Shown here one piece after another: positions 8,049 through 17,503 of a stretch of DNA of 64,000 nucleotides; the first letter of the stretch is position 1; every line of letters starts with the position of its first letter. A program made the translations under genes and the position numbers. The stretch spans positions 124,001 to 188,000 of the forward strand of contig NZ_RCTF01000009.1 in assembly GCF_003667445.1 (NCBI RefSeq), written 5' to 3'. A model generated the notes under the pieces. It was not told where the DNA came from and made no database searches. It worked only from the letters and a program-made list of their open reading frames with translations. Source of the DNA: Xanthobacter tagetidis. GTDB taxonomy: Bacteria > Pseudomonadota > Alphaproteobacteria > Rhizobiales > Xanthobacteraceae.

Positions 8049-11000
8049 GTGAAGCGTCTCCGCCTTGTCGCCGAGGCCCTGGAAAAGGGCCGGCCGCTCA
8101 TCCTCTCGCGTGTCGCCGACGGCATGGAGGGCATGGCGGTGGCCGACCTCGCCCGGTCGGTGGCTGCGGCCAAGGACGCGCCCTGGCCCAGCCTTCTGGT
8201 GATCTGCCGCGACGGCCAGCGCCTCGCCGCTCTCGAACGCGGCCTCGCCTTCTTCGCGCCGGAACTCCAGGTGTTCGCCTTCCCCTCGTGGGACTGCCTG
8301 CCCTATGACCGCGCCTCGCCCAACGCCGCCATCGTCGCCCGCCGCATGGCGACGCTCGCCCGCCTCGCGCGGGTGAAGGGCGGGCCGGCGAGCGTGGTGC
8401 TCACCACCGTCAACGCCACCGTGCAGCGCGTGCCGGCCAAGGGGCTGGTGGCGGCGCAGTCGCTCTCCGCCGCGCCGGGCAACGCCATCGCCCTCGACGG
8501 GGTGACGCAATGGGCCGAGCAGAACGGCTTCCTGCGCACCCCGACCGTGCGCGACACCGGCGAATATGCGGTGCGCGGCGGCCTGATCGACCTGTTCCCG
8601 CCCGGCCTCGACCAGCCAATCCGGCTCGATTTCTTCGGCGACACGCTGGAGAGCATCCGCGCCTTCGACCCCGAGACCCAACGCACCACAGGGCAATTGA
8701 AGTCGCTCGACCTCGTGCCCATGGCCGAGTTCCAGCTCACCACCGACACCATGCGCCGCTTCCGCCAGGCCTATGTGAGCGCGTTCGGCGCCGCCCAGCG
8801 CGGCGACACGCTCTACGAGGCGGTCAGCGAGGGCCGGCGCCATGCCGGCATGGAGCACTGGCTGCCGCTGTTCCACGAGCGCATGGACACGCTGTTCGAC
8901 TATGTGGAGGCGACGCCGCTGGTGCTGGACGCGCTGGCCGACGAGGCGGCGGGCGAGAGAATCGCGCAGATCGCCGACTATTATGCCGCGCGCAAGGACG
9001 CGCTGGAGCACCCCGCCGGCGGCCCGGTCTACAACCCCCTGCCGCCCGACCGGCTCTATCTCACCGGGCCGGAATGGACGAAGCGCATCACGGGAGGCCG
9101 CATCGCCCGCCTGACGCCGTTCGCGGCGCCCGAGGAGGCAGGGGGGAACGTCATCGACCTCGGCGGCGCGCAGGGCCGCTCCTTCGCCGCCGAGCGGGCG
9201 GACCCGGAGGGCAACGTCTTCGACGCCGCCGTCGCTTATGTGCGCGAGCTTCAGAAGGCGAAGAAGGTGATCCTCGCGGGCTGGTCGGAAGGCTCGCGCG
9301 AGCGCCTCGGCACGGTGCTGGCGGACCACGGCCTCACCGGCACAGCCCCGATCTCGCGGTTCGACAGCCTCGCCGCGCTGCCCAAGACCCAGGCCGCGCT
9401 CGCGATCTATGGCGTCGAGGCTGGCTTCGAGACGCCGGACTTCGCCCTGATCGGCGAGCAGGACATCCTCGGCGACCGCCTCGTGCGCCCCAAGCGCAAG
9501 GCGCGCCGGCCGCAGGACGTGATCTCCGAGCTGACCGCGCTCACCGCCGGCGATCTTGTGGTGCATGTGGACCACGGCATCGGCCGCTTCGTCGGGCTGA
9601 AAGCCATCGAGGCCATGGGCGCGCCGCACGACTGCCTGGAAATCCACTATGCCGGCGGCGACAAGCTGTTCCTGCCGGTGGAGAATCTCGAACTCCTGAG
9701 CCGCTACGGCTCCGAGGATACCGAGGCCCAGCTCGACAAGCTCGGCGGCGGCGGCTGGCAGGCGCGCAAGGCGCGCATGAAGAAGCGCATCCGCGAGATG
9801 GCGGCCGAGCTCATCAAGATCGCTGCCGCGCGCCAGCTCGGCGAGGCGCCGCGCCTCGTCCCCGCGGCCGGGCTGTATGACGAGTTCCGCGCCCGCTTCC
9901 CCTATGAGGAGACCGACGACCAGGAGGCCGCCATCGACGCGGTGCTGGACGACCTCGGGTCGGGACGCCCCATGGACCGCCTGGTCTGCGGCGACGTGGG
10001 CTTCGGCAAGACCGAGGTGGCGCTCCGGGCGGCCTTTGCGGTGGCGCTCTCCGGCAAGCAGGTGGCGGTGGTGGTGCCCACCACGCTGCTCGCGCGCCAG
10101 CACTTCAAGACCTTCACCGAGCGCTTCAAGGGCCTGCCGGTGAACATCGCCCAGGCCTCGCGCATGGTCACGGGCAAGGAACTGACGGCAGTCAAGGCCG
10201 GCATTTCGGGCGGCACCGTCGACATCGTCGTCGGCACCCATGCGCTGCTGGGAAAGTCCATCCACTTCAAGGACCTCGGCCTCGTCATCGTCGACGAGGA
10301 GCAGCATTTCGGGGTCGCCCACAAGGAGCGCCTGAAGCAGCTTCGCGCCGAGGTCCACGTGCTGACGCTGACCGCGACGCCGATCCCGCGCACGCTCCAG
10401 CTCGCCATGACCGGGGTGCGCGAACTCTCCATCATCGCCACGCCGCCGGTGGACCGCCTGGCGGTGCGCACCTTCGTGACGCCGTTCGACCCGCTGATCG
10501 TGCGCGAGGCGTTGCTGCGCGAGCGCTATCGCGGCGGCCAGAGCTTCTACGTGGTGCCGCGCATCGAGGACCTCGCCGAGGTGCGGACCTTCCTGGAGGC
10601 CTCGGTTCCGGAGGTGAAGGTGGCGGTGGCCCATGGCCAACTGGCCGCCGGCGCGCTGGAGGACATCATGACCGCCTTCTATGACGGCCAGTACGATGTC
10701 CTGCTCTCCACCACCATCGTGGAATCCGGGCTCGACGTGCCCAATGCCAACACGCTGATCGTCCACCGCGCCGACATGTTCGGCCTCGCCCAGCTCTACC
10801 AGCTGCGCGGCCGGGTCGGCCGGGCGAAGCAGCGCGCCTATGCCATCTTCACCTTGCCGGCGGCGAAGCCCGTGACGGCGCAGGCGGAGCGGCGGCTCAA
10901 GGTGCTGCAGTCGCTGGAGACCCTCGGCGCCGGCTTCCAGCTGGCGAGCCACGACCTCGACATCCGCGGCGCCGGCAACCTGCTGGGCGACGAGCAGTCG

Positions 11001-11561
11001 GGCCACATCAAGGAGGTGGGCTACGAACTCTACCAGGAGATGCTTCAGGAGGCGATCGCCCACATCAAGGCCGGGATCACCGACTTCGTGGACGACAAGT
11101 GGTCGCCCAACATCACCATCGGGACTCCGGTGCTGATCCCGGAGGACTACGTGGCGGACCTGCATGTCCGTCTCGCCTTGTACCGCCGCCTCGCCGACCT
11201 CCAGGAGGACCAGGAGATCGACGGGTTCTCGGCCGAGCTGACCGACCGCTTCGGCCCGGCGCCCGAGGAGGTCGGGCACCTGGTCGAGCTGGCCAAGATC
11301 AAGGCCCTGGCGCGCAAGGCCAATGTGGAGAAGGTGGACGCCGGCCCGAAGGGCGTGGTGCTGGGCTTCCGCGACAACGAGTTTGCCGATCCCTCCGGCC
11401 TCGTGAAGCTGATCGGCCAGGAAGGTCCGCAGGCCAAGGTGCGGCCCGACTTCAAGGTGGTGTTCCTGCGCGACTGGCCGAAGCCCGAGGCGCGGGTGAA
11501 GGGGACGCTCGCTATCCTCAAGAAGCTGGCTGCTCTTTCAGGCCGGAAACAAATGGCGTAA
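8049..11561 (+). CDS. mfd: Transcription-repair coupling factor Mfd
   Basis: A 1170-aa ATP-dependent translocase. It removes RNA polymerase stalled at lesions and recruits UvrA. Domain order is a UvrB-like N-terminal homology region, an RNA-polymerase-interaction domain starting at GDLVVHVDHGIGRFVGL (about residue 500), then a RecG-like helicase. Walker A is GDVGFGKTE (about 650) and the DEEQ box is VDEEQHFGV (about 748). The TRG region includes QLYQLRGRVGRAKQRAYAIF. The C-terminal domain masks the UvrA-binding surface. Translation starts at a GTG preceded by CCGGAG. Full length, no defects seen. Confidence 0.97.
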   Translation: MKRLRLVAEALEKGRPLILSRVADGMEGMAVADLARSVAAAKDAPWPSLLVICRDGQRLAALERGLAFFAPELQVFAFPSWDCLPYDRASPNAAIVARRMATLARLARVKGGPASVVLTTVNATVQRVPAKGLVAAQSLSAAPGNAIALDGVTQWAEQNGFLRTPTVRDTGEYAVRGGLIDLFPPGLDQPIRLDFFGDTLESIRAFDPETQRTTGQLKSLDLVPMAEFQLTTDTMRRFRQAYVSAFGAAQRGDTLYEAVSEGRRHAGMEHWLPLFHERMDTLFDYVEATPLVLDALADEAAGERIAQIADYYAARKDALEHPAGGPVYNPLPPDRLYLTGPEWTKRITGGRIARLTPFAAPEEAGGNVIDLGGAQGRSFAAERADPEGNVFDAAVAYVRELQKAKKVILAGWSEGSRERLGTVLADHGLTGTAPISRFDSLAALPKTQAALAIYGVEAGFETPDFALIGEQDILGDRLVRPKRKARRPQDVISELTALTAGDLVVHVDHGIGRFVGLKAIEAMGAPHDCLEIHYAGGDKLFLPVENLELLSRYGSEDTEAQLDKLGGGGWQARKARMKKRIREMAAELIKIAAARQLGEAPRLVPAAGLYDEFRARFPYEETDDQEAAIDAVLDDLGSGRPMDRLVCGDVGFGKTEVALRAAFAVALSGKQVAVVVPTTLLARQHFKTFTERFKGLPVNIAQASRMVTGKELTAVKAGISGGTVDIVVGTHALLGKSIHFKDLGLVIVDEEQHFGVAHKERLKQLRAEVHVLTLTATPIPRTLQLAMTGVRELSIIATPPVDRLAVRTFVTPFDPLIVREALLRERYRGGQSFYVVPRIEDLAEVRTFLEASVPEVKVAVAHGQLAAGALEDIMTAFYDGQYDVLLSTTIVESGLDVPNANTLIVHRADMFGLAQLYQLRGRVGRAKQRAYAIFTLPAAKPVTAQAERRLKVLQSLETLGAGFQLASHDLDIRGAGNLLGDEQSGHIKEVGYELYQEMLQEAIAHIKAGITDFVDDKWSPNITIGTPVLIPEDYVADLHVRLALYRRLADLQEDQEIDGFSAELTDRFGPAPEEVGHLVELAKIKALARKANVEKVDAGPKGVVLGFRDNEFADPSGLVKLIGQEGPQAKVRPDFKVVFLRDWPKPEARVKGTLAILKKLAALSGRKQMA

Positions 11562-11653
11562 GGAAATACCTATACGGCCTCAGAATTGAGGGCAGACGGT
11601 TCTCCCTGTGCCGTCGAGACCTGACGCCGCGATGAGTGAGGGGCGCACTCGGG

Positions 11654-13195
11654 ATGAGCAATCTGCGTTTACGGCTGTTCCGGCTGTGGCCCAGGCACCT
11701 CGAGATGCTCGTTCCGCTCGTATTCGTCGCCACGTTGCTGCTGGTCTCGGTGGTCTACCTGCTGCTTGATTTCCAGCGCATGCGCATGGAGTTGAGCGAC
11801 CGCTACCAGGCGCATGCCTCCGGTCTGCTGCGGTGGACCGAGGCCAACCTGGACACCATCGCGACGGAGTTGCGGAAATCAGCCGAGGGTGCCCGCGATC
11901 TGTGCTCCGGCGAGGCCATGGCAAGCCTGCGCCAGGGGATCAACACTCTGGTGCCGCTGACCGCGCTGGAGTTGCGGTCCAGCGATGGAGAGGCCTGCAC
12001 CTGGCGCCCGGCGAAAGCTCCGCCTCCGACATGCGCCGGCGCCGCCGATGCCGGCACGGTGCGGGTTCCGATGAGTCTCGGAGAGGGTTGGCACGCTATC
12101 CTGGACGTGCGCGGCGCCTGCCTGTTTTCCGCGCTTGCGCCGTCGGACATGGCCTTCACTGTGGGCCGGAGCATGCGGCCCCGGACGAAGGCTGAACCCG
12201 CGGCCCGACAGGCGGGGACTGCGAAACAGGTGTGGAGCAGCTTTCTCGGCACGCTCGAAGTGGAAGCCGTTTCCGGGCGATGGCCGGTGGCGGTCCGGGT
12301 GGAGATTGGCGGCGCCTCCGTCGTCCACAACTGGATCAAGGAACTGCCGCTGCAGCTCAGCCTGATCGGTGGACTGAGCCTCGCCTTGTGGTTCGGCCCC
12401 ATGTCGGTGGTGCGCAGTCGCCTCTCGGTGGAAGGCCAAGTGCGGCGGGCACTGCGACGCAACGATTTCTTCCTGGCCTATCTGCCAACCGTCGAGCTGT
12501 CGTCGCGCAACTGGGTGGGGGCGGAGGCGCTGCTGCGCTGGCGGCACGCCCGCTACGGCGTGCTGATGCCCGGCGCCTTCATTCCCTGGATCGAGGCGAG
12601 CCCGTTGATCCATGACACCACCCGCTGGGTGATGATCCGGGCGGCGCGCGATCTGCCCGAGATGTCACGCTGCATCCCGGATTTCTCCCTGTCGGTAAAT
12701 GTCCCGCCAAATCAGATCGCCGACCCCCGGCTGATCGATCTGGCCGACGAGGCGTTCGGCACGCAGCCATACGCCATGTGCCAGGTCGTGATCGAGATGA
12801 CGGAACGCCAGATGCTGGATCACAACGCGCCGGCGTTGCGCCACGTGCTCGCCGAGCTGCGGCGCCGCGGCGCGCAGATCGCCATCGACGATTTCGGCTC
12901 GGGTTTCTCGAACCTCACGGCCTTGGGGATGATCGACGCCGACCATGTGAAGATCGATCGTTCCTTCCTGCAGGAAGAGGCGTGGACCCAGCCAAACATG
13001 CTGGAGGCGATGATGCCGCTCCTCAGGGATATCGGCGTGCTGGTCATCGCCGAGGGGATCGAGACCGAGCGCCAACTGGACCGGGTGCGTCGCTGTGGCA
13101 TCCGGTTCGCGCAGGGCTTTCTGTTCGCCCGTCCGATGGAGCTGGATGCCCTGCTCGCAAGGCTGGCAAACGAGGCCGAACGCTTAAGGGCGTGA
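11654..13195 (+). CDS. CSS-motif/EAL cyclic-di-GMP phosphodiesterase
   Basis: About 513 aa. Two transmembrane helices (about residues 18-38 and 230-250) flank a periplasmic domain with cysteines and a CSG sequence, as in the redox-sensing CSS-motif family. The cytoplasmic EAL domain is intact: EALLRW, a metal-binding Asn in SVNVPP, IEMTER, IDDFGSGFSN, HVKIDRS, AEGIE and QGFLFARP. It should therefore hydrolyse c-di-GMP to pGpG, with output tuned by periplasmic thiol state (family inference). The ATG at 11654 is preferred over a GTG 18 bp upstream. It follows mfd by about 90 bp and is probably independent. Confidence 0.85.
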   Translation: MSNLRLRLFRLWPRHLEMLVPLVFVATLLLVSVVYLLLDFQRMRMELSDRYQAHASGLLRWTEANLDTIATELRKSAEGARDLCSGEAMASLRQGINTLVPLTALELRSSDGEACTWRPAKAPPPTCAGAADAGTVRVPMSLGEGWHAILDVRGACLFSALAPSDMAFTVGRSMRPRTKAEPAARQAGTAKQVWSSFLGTLEVEAVSGRWPVAVRVEIGGASVVHNWIKELPLQLSLIGGLSLALWFGPMSVVRSRLSVEGQVRRALRRNDFFLAYLPTVELSSRNWVGAEALLRWRHARYGVLMPGAFIPWIEASPLIHDTTRWVMIRAARDLPEMSRCIPDFSLSVNVPPNQIADPRLIDLADEAFGTQPYAMCQVVIEMTERQMLDHNAPALRHVLAELRRRGAQIAIDDFGSGFSNLTALGMIDADHVKIDRSFLQEEAWTQPNMLEAMMPLLRDIGVLVIAEGIETERQLDRVRRCGIRFAQGFLFARPMELDALLARLANEAERLRA

Positions 13196-13288
13196 CGCGG
13201 CCGCCAAGAATATTGGTATTGAAACTCCATGAACGGCGGCGCCAGACAGGCGCCGCCGTCGAGCCCGCACGTGCGGGGCGGCCTTGCT

Positions 13289-13630
13289 CTACTTGATGCC
13301 GAGCGCGCCGCCGACGGTGCCGCCCACGGCACCGATCGTGCCGCCCACGGCGGCGCCGACCGGGCCAGCCGCTTTGTCGCCGGCCTTGGCGCCTTTCTCG
13401 GCGCCGCTCACGGCACCCTTCGCGCCGCCCTTCACGCCGCCGACGACGCCACCGCCGGCGCCGCCCACCGTGGCGCCAACGCCCGCGCCGACCGGGCCGG
13501 CGGCCTCGTTGCCGACCGCCGCACCCTTCTGCGCGCCTTCCTTGGCGCCCTGAACCACGCCCTGCGCGGCCGCGGCCGCCGGGGCGAGAGCGATGGCGAG
13601 AACGGCAACGGCCTTGATGATGGTCTTCAT
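13289..13630 (-). CDS. Small exported Gly/Ala-rich repeat protein
   Basis: A 113-aa protein with a clear signal peptide (MKTIIKAVAVLAIALAPAAA-AA). The mature part is almost entirely Gly, Ala, Val and Lys. It holds an internal near-duplication: AAGPVGAGVGATVGGAGGG and AAGPVGAAVGGTIGAVGGT, separated by Lys-containing GAKKGA-like segments. Similar glycine-zipper-like exported proteins occur widely in Hyphomicrobiales, with no known function. Membrane association through glycine zippers is possible. Codon bias matches the neighbours, so it is probably a real gene. Confidence 0.7.
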   Translation of the reverse strand: MKTIIKAVAVLAIALAPAAAAAQGVVQGAKEGAQKGAAVGNEAAGPVGAGVGATVGGAGGGVVGGVKGGAKGAVSGAEKGAKAGDKAAGPVGAAVGGTIGAVGGTVGGALGIK

Positions 13631-13748
13631 GGCTGATCCCTCCGAGATCGTCGCCCGCGCCGACGATGCGCGCGCGGGTCATAGCCAAGATAACGCTGGG
13701 ACGCGCGATTTCGATCCCCGGCAATGCGAAAGTTACCGGCGTTTCCGG

Positions 13749-14468
13749 TCACGACTTCCGGTCGACCGCCCGGCTGTAGACGAAGCCGCGCTTGCCGTCT
13801 GCGACCACCTCGCACCACGACTTGCAGCCGATCAGCGTCACACGCGCATTCCGGTCCAGCTGGCCGATTGCCGAGGCGCCGCGGCGCGGGCCGGAGCGCA
13901 TGGTCACGTCGAACACGATCCGGGCGGTACGCTCGGCTGCGACTTGCGGGCGCTCCGGTGGGAGGGGAGCGGGCGCGGGCATGGCCGTTTCGAGCGCGGC
14001 GACCTGCGGCCCCGGCGCCGCGCTGGCCACGGTATCCGGCACGGCGCCGGCCTCACGGGCTGGCGCGGTGGCCGGCCCGGGTTGGTCGCCGGCGGCGGGA
14101 AGGGGCTCCAGAAAGGCGGGGCGCGCGAAATCTTCTGCAGTCGGCGCGACCTCGGCCTTCGGCCGTTCCGGTGCCGCCGGGCTGCCGAGGATGGACGCGG
14201 CCTTGATCGCGAGGCGCCGGTGATCCTCGGGGGCTGGCGCCGGGGCCGTCGCCTCGACGAACTGGAAGGCCAGCAGCCCGCCGCCGCCGAGAATGACCGC
14301 GCAGGCGGCGATGGCCAGCAGACGCCACAAAGCGGGCAGGGTGACGCCTTCGGCCCGCGGAATCCGCGAGCGCACGGCCGGACGCCGACGGGCTGACGCC
14401 TTCGAGAGCATCGCCTCTGAAACGGTTCGGGGCGCAATGCGCCGCTGCGCGCGCTGGAGGCCCGACAT
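13749..14468 (-). CDS. Membrane-anchored SH3-domain protein
   Basis: About 239 aa. The start at 14468 is preceded by a strong AGGAGGGG site. A basic N terminus is followed by one transmembrane helix (LLAIAACAVILGGGGLLAF), then a long Pro/Ala-rich periplasmic linker. The C-terminal bacterial SH3 (SH3b) domain is VTMRSGPRRGASAIGQLDRN...VTLIGCKSWCEVVADGKRGFV. SH3b domains usually bind peptidoglycan or mediate envelope protein contacts. The two cysteines in GCKSWCEV are typical of the alphaproteobacterial subgroup. Specific role unknown. Confidence 0.75.
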   Translation of the reverse strand: MSGLQRAQRRIAPRTVSEAMLSKASARRRPAVRSRIPRAEGVTLPALWRLLAIAACAVILGGGGLLAFQFVEATAPAPAPEDHRRLAIKAASILGSPAAPERPKAEVAPTAEDFARPAFLEPLPAAGDQPGPATAPAREAGAVPDTVASAAPGPQVAALETAMPAPAPLPPERPQVAAERTARIVFDVTMRSGPRRGASAIGQLDRNARVTLIGCKSWCEVVADGKRGFVYSRAVDRKS

Positions 14469-14941
14469 GTATCCCCTCCTCGCCTTCCGTGCAGCCACAA
14501 GCTCACACAGATGGCGGTTGATATTCGGTGAAGCCGCCCGGCCTCACGTTCTCCCTTTCCGCAAGTTGGTACCCGGTCCATTGCCAGGCAGTGGGTCCGG
14601 AAACGCACGGATACTGTAAAGCAATTGCGGCCGTTATTGGCCCGATACAGAAGCGCACCCGGCGGGTTACGCGCATCGGCTCACCTGTCCTCTGGGGAAG
14701 AGGGCAGCCTGAGAGCCAGTCTGGAAACGCAAGACCGGGTACCGGCGCCGTTTCGCCGTCGTGCTCCGGCCAAGCCCGGCCAAGCCCGCTGGTGTGGACG
14801 TGCGGGGGCTGTGAAAGGCGACCTTCGTTGCGTTTCCAAACGGGCTCTGAGCGCAGATGGCGCCGCGGCCGTCGCGCTATGATCGCGTGCAATGGCACCG
14901 CCTTTGCTGCATCATGGAACCCTTCCATGGAGGGGGCTTCC
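14469..14941. other. Gene-free interval with an imperfect 21-bp inverted repeat
   Basis: I find no convincing coding region in these 473 bp between the divergent SH3 gene and the next membrane protein gene. The only structure that stands out is a pair of inverted 21-bp arms at 14710-14730 and 14830-14850, listed separately. Promoters for both flanking genes must lie here. Confidence 0.6.
14710..14850. repeat. Imperfect inverted repeat, 21-bp arms, 141-bp span
   Basis: The left arm (14710-14730) reads TGAGAGCC...TGGAAACGC. The right arm (14830-14850) is its reverse complement at 18 of 21 positions. The arms enclose about 99 bp. The element could fold into a long RNA hairpin, or be a small palindromic element or the remnant of a mobile element. 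No flanking target duplication is obvious. Confidence 0.45.
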
Positions 14942-15436
14942 ATGTTCAATCCCTTGACGCTTCTCGGCATCCATACCTGGTTCAGCCTCGTCGCCATCGC
15001 GGCGGGGATCGTCGTTCTGCTCGGCCTGATCCGGGGCGATACGCGGCCGGCCGGCACCGGGGTTTTCCTCGCCACGGCCGTGCTCACCAGCGTCACCGGC
15101 TTCTTCTTTCCGTTCTCTGAGGTGAAGCCCTCCCACATCGTCGGCGGGATCGCGCTCCTCATCCTCGCGGTGGCGCTCTACGGGCTCTATGGCCGCGACC
15201 TCGGCGGGCGCTGGCGCGCCATCTATGTGGGCAGCGCGGTGGCGAGCCTCTATCTGCTGGTGTTCGTGGGGGTGGCGCAGGCCTTCGCCAAGATCGGCGC
15301 GCTCCAGGCGCTGGCGCCGACCCAGTCGGAGCCGCCGTTCGCCATCGCCCAGGGCATCGTCCTGGTGCTGTTCGTGGCGCTCGGCTGGCGCGCGGTGACG
15401 CGCGGCGGTGGCGGCGGCGGGCCGCTCGCGGCCTGA
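14942..15436 (+). CDS. Four-helix integral membrane protein, unknown function
   Basis: A 164-aa protein with four to five strongly hydrophobic segments: around residues 10-28, 38-56, 62-82, 93-118 and 127-147. A Gly-rich cytoplasmic tail ends it. An excellent GGAGGGGG site precedes the ATG at 14942. Charged residues are few; there is a FFFPFSEVKPSHIVGG loop between helices 2 and 3. Similar short membrane proteins are conserved in Hyphomicrobiales without assigned function. It converges with the peptide-binding-protein gene 4 bp downstream. Confidence 0.7.
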   Translation: MFNPLTLLGIHTWFSLVAIAAGIVVLLGLIRGDTRPAGTGVFLATAVLTSVTGFFFPFSEVKPSHIVGGIALLILAVALYGLYGRDLGGRWRAIYVGSAVASLYLLVFVGVAQAFAKIGALQALAPTQSEPPFAIAQGIVLVLFVALGWRAVTRGGGGGGPLAA

Positions 15437-15440
15437 ACAG

Positions 15441-17270
15441 TCAGCGTCCGGGCACGCGCCACCAGGTCTCCGGCAGGGTGCCATAGAGCGAGGCCCGGGC
15501 CGGGCGGGCGATGCGGGTCCAGCGCGCGAGCCATTGGCCTGGCGTGTGGAACAGCGGAATGGCGTAGGCGCCCGACAAAAGCGCCCGGTCGAGCGCGCGC
15601 GCGGCGGCGATGAAGGCGTCCTCGTCCTTGGCATCGACCAGGGCCGTCACGGCAGCATCCACCGCCGGGCTCTTCGCGCCCATATAGTTGCGCGTGCCCG
15701 GCGTATCGGCGCTGGCGGAGCCGAAATAGAAGGCCTGCTCGTTGCCCGGCGAGAGCGACTGGCTCCAGATCGCCGGCACCATGTCGAAGTCGTAGGCGTT
15801 GCGGCGGGCGTCGAACTGCACCGCATCCACGAACCGCACCCGCGCGGTGATGCCGGCGCGCTCCAACTGGCTCGCATAAGCGAGGGCCAGGCGCTCCTGG
15901 TCCCGCGTCGCCACCATGATCTCGAAGGCCAGCGGCTCGCCGGTGGCGACCCTGCGGACGAGTCCGTTCGCGAGGTGCCAGCCGGCCTGCTCCAGCAGGG
16001 CGAACGCGGCGCGCCGCCGGGTGCGGTCCCGGCCCGAGCCGTCGGAGACCGGCGGCACCAGCGTGCCGAGCAGCGCCTCGGGAACGATCTCGCTCGCGAA
16101 CGGGCCGAGAATGGCCGTCTCGCGCGCGTCGGCCGCGCGGCCGAGGCTCGACAGCTCGCTGTCCTGGAAGAAGCTGCGCGTGCGGGCATAGAGCCCGTGG
16201 TAGAAATTGCGGTCGAGCCACTCGAAGTCGAACAATTCGGTCAGCGCGCGCCGCACGCGGATGTCCGCGAAGACCGGACGGCGGGTGTTGAACACCAGTG
16301 CCGAATAGGGCTTGGGCGTGCCGGTGGGGATCACCTCGCGCACCACCTCACCGGAGCGGGCGGCGGGAAAGTCGTAGCCGGTCTCCCAGCGCCCCGGATC
16401 CGTCTCGAAGCGGGCATCGACGAGGCCCTTCTTGAAGGCCTCGAACTCGCTGTTGGCATCCCGGAAATAGAGAAACCGCAAGGTGTCGAAATTGTAGAGA
16501 CCGCGGTTGACCGGCAGGTCGCGGCCCCAATAGTCCGGACGCAGGGCCAAGGTGAGGCTCGCGCCGGCCTCGGCCGCCTCCACTTTGTACGGGCCGGTGC
16601 CGAGCGGGGCCGTCAGGCTGGTTTCCGCGAATCGCTCCGGATCGACCGAGGCGCGCGAGAACACCGGCATCAGTCCCATGATGAGCGGCAGTTCCGGGTC
16701 GGGCTCGGCGAAGGTGAATCGCACCCGTCCGTCCGGCAATGCTTCGGCCTTTGCGACCTTGGAATAATAGAGCCGGTGGTTCGGCCGCCCCTGGTCGCGC
16801 ATCAGCACATGGGAGAACAGCACGTCGTCGGCGGTGACCGGCGTGCCGTCGGAAAACCGCGCGCGGGGATCGATCTCGAATTCCACGAAGCTGCGCGCGG
16901 CGTCGGTGGTGGCGGCGCGGGCGATCAGCGGATAGAGCGTGAACGGCTCGTCGAACGAGCGCGCCATCAGGCTCTCGACCACGTAGCCGCGCACGAACGG
17001 CGCCGCCGAGCCCTTGACGATGAAGGGGTTGAGGCTGTCGAAGGTGCCGGTGAGGGAGAGCGTCAGCCGCCCGCCCTTGGGCGCGTCGGGATTGGCATAG
17101 GGGAAGGCCGGAAAGCCCGCCGGCAGATCGGGCGCGCCGCGCATGGCGATAGCCGGCGCCGCGCGCCCGGGATCGTCCGCCGCGATCGCCGGCGACGCGG
17201 CGGAAGGCAGGGCCAAAGCGAGGCTGAAGCCTATGGCGGCGCGGTGCATCGCGCATTTGAGCCGTTCCAT
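15441..17270 (-). CDS. YejA-like extracellular solute-binding protein, peptide ABC transporter
   Basis: About 609 aa including a signal peptide (FSLALALPSAASPAIAA). It is an SBP_bac_5 periplasmic receptor of the YejA/microcin-C branch. The family opening ANPDAPKGGRLTLSLTGTFD and DSLNPFIVKGSAAPFVRGYV are present, as are FSDGTPVTADDVLFS, APLGTGPYKVE and PYSALVFNTRRPVF. Such receptors bind oligopeptides or peptide-nucleotide antibiotics and deliver them to YejBEF. The permease and ATPase genes are not next to it, so it is an orphan here. The start at 17270 gives a credible N region; an ATG at 17249 is an alternative. Confidence 0.85.
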   Translation of the reverse strand: MERLKCAMHRAAIGFSLALALPSAASPAIAADDPGRAAPAIAMRGAPDLPAGFPAFPYANPDAPKGGRLTLSLTGTFDSLNPFIVKGSAAPFVRGYVVESLMARSFDEPFTLYPLIARAATTDAARSFVEFEIDPRARFSDGTPVTADDVLFSHVLMRDQGRPNHRLYYSKVAKAEALPDGRVRFTFAEPDPELPLIMGLMPVFSRASVDPERFAETSLTAPLGTGPYKVEAAEAGASLTLALRPDYWGRDLPVNRGLYNFDTLRFLYFRDANSEFEAFKKGLVDARFETDPGRWETGYDFPAARSGEVVREVIPTGTPKPYSALVFNTRRPVFADIRVRRALTELFDFEWLDRNFYHGLYARTRSFFQDSELSSLGRAADARETAILGPFASEIVPEALLGTLVPPVSDGSGRDRTRRRAAFALLEQAGWHLANGLVRRVATGEPLAFEIMVATRDQERLALAYASQLERAGITARVRFVDAVQFDARRNAYDFDMVPAIWSQSLSPGNEQAFYFGSASADTPGTRNYMGAKSPAVDAAVTALVDAKDEDAFIAAARALDRALLSGAYAIPLFHTPGQWLARWTRIARPARASLYGTLPETWWRVPGR

Positions 17271-17503
17271 GCGTGCTCCTGCGTTTCGCGCCGTCGGCGG
17301 CCTGTGGGCGTCCCTGTTGGCCGTCCTTTCTTGGCCGCAATCCTGGGCAAGGTATGGCGCTCGCCCCCCGAGGGGAAAACCGAGTCGCGTTTGCCACCAT
17401 CTTGCCTTAATTGACCCTGAGACAGCCGGGGTCGCAGAGGGGGTGCTGGCCCGGCGCCGAGCGCAAGACGATTTCGGCGACAGCCACCACAGGAAAGGCC
17501 ACA

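Noticed and set aside
7689..11279. Very long open frame antisense to mfd (also 30792-33908 antisense to ntrX-trkA-trkH)
   Set aside because: Typical GC-codon shadow frames rich in Arg, Gly, His and Ala with no domain; the sense strands encode well-conserved proteins.
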